The notes under the pieces: generated by a model
Told to the model about the DNA's origin: nothing
The model's input: only the letters and a program-made list of their open reading frames with translations
Databases searched by the model: none
Origin: Phyllobacterium zundukense
GTDB taxonomy: Bacteria > Pseudomonadota > Alphaproteobacteria > Rhizobiales > Rhizobiaceae
DNA length: 64,000 nt
Direction: 5' to 3'
Assembly (NCBI RefSeq): GCF_002764115.1
Contig: NZ_CP017940.1
Coordinates: 2,826,501-2,890,500 of the forward strand
Made by a program: the position numbers and the translations under genes
Shown here: piece after piece, positions 63,722-64,000 of the stretch
Numbering within the stretch: the first letter of the stretch is position 1
Layout of the letters: each line of letters starts with the position of its first letter

Positions 63722-64000
63722 TTACTGGCCTGTGACCACTTTCGTCCATAGCCGCGTGACCACGCGCTGCGTTTTCGTGTCATAGGGCGTAACGGTGAAA
63801 AGCTTGCCCAGCACCTCCGGTGTTGGATAGACTGCGGGATTATCGAGGATCGCCTTGTCAATCGAAGCCTGAGATGCCTTGTTACCATTGGCATAGGAAA
63901 CAAAGTCCGTTGCCTTTGCAGCGACCTCCGGCTTCAACAAATAGTTGATGAATTCATGAGCTTCGGCAACGTGCGGTGCGTCAGCCGGGATCGCCATCAC
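63722..64000 (-). CDS. potF: Putrescine-binding periplasmic protein PotF, partial (5' end beyond window)
   Basis: The last 93 codons of a PotF/PotD-type binding protein. Visible blocks are MAIPADAPHVAEAHEFINYLLKPEVAAKATDFVSYANGNKAS and PAVYPTPEVLGKLFTVTPYDTKTQRVVTRLWTKVVTG, typical of the C-terminal lobe of the family. The start and signal peptide are outside. It captures putrescine in the periplasm for PotGHI. The gene order potF-potG-potH-potI supports the name. Confidence 0.93.
   Translation of the reverse strand: MMAIPADAPHVAEAHEFINYLLKPEVAAKATDFVSYANGNKASQASIDKAILDNPAVYPTPEVLGKLFTVTPYDTKTQRVVTRLWTKVVTGQ

Overview
The window is about 64 kb of chromosomal core DNA from an alphaproteobacterium. 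It is most likely from the order Hyphomicrobiales (Rhizobiales), near Phyllobacterium, Brucella or Mesorhizobium. This is inferred from the proteins: a PdhS-like cell-cycle kinase, an LsrB/VtlR-type LysR regulator beside a DUF1127 gene, DUF2585 and DUF3422 proteins, the alphaproteobacterial type of GshA, short-form HisG with HisZ, a phasin, a CIRCE-controlled groESL, and rhizobial-type intergenic palindromes. I saw no insertion sequence, integrase, CRISPR array or rRNA operon. The only RNA gene I found is tRNA-His.

Layout: 0-6 kb holds the 5' two thirds of ileS (reading out of the window), a HicAB toxin-antitoxin pair, a MipA-type outer membrane protein, ribF and a HAD hydrolase. 5.5-17 kb is rich in redox, electrophile and metal defence. 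It has three HxlR regulators, each divergent from an enzyme gene (GST, zinc-type alcohol dehydrogenase, FMN reductase), a CDF zinc exporter with its ArsR repressor, a second GST and groESL. A broken nuclease-toxin gene followed by two tandem paralogous putative immunity genes lies at 8.3-10.6 kb. 16-18 kb carries a VOC protein, an SRPBCC protein and an AraC regulator split by an in-frame stop.

18-31 kb is metabolic: fumC, a DoxX protein, exported MsrA and MsrB, hisS-hisZ-hisG, tag, an L,D-transpeptidase and the glycolate oxidase genes glcD-glcE-glcF. 31-45 kb holds regulators (LysR, FCD-type GntR, Lrp, LsrB/VtlR-like) with their neighbours, rsmE, gshA, an SDR, purC, a repeat-bearing DUF937 protein and DUF1127. 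45-53 kb holds DUF2585, xseA, a response regulator-kinase-binding protein operon, pepT, a GFA-family protein and tRNA-His. 53-64 kb holds a phasin, the PdhS-like kinase, a flavodoxin-fold oxidoreductase, an AsmA-family protein, a DUF559 nuclease gene inside a symmetrical set of inverted repeats and hairpins, and the putrescine transporter genes potFGHI (potF cut by the window end).

The items I would examine first are the DUF559 palindromic cassette (60134-60656), the degenerate toxin with two immunity paralogues (8277-10625), the binding-protein/two-component operon without a permease (47460-50621), the three HxlR modules, and the atypical-codon patch inside hisS.
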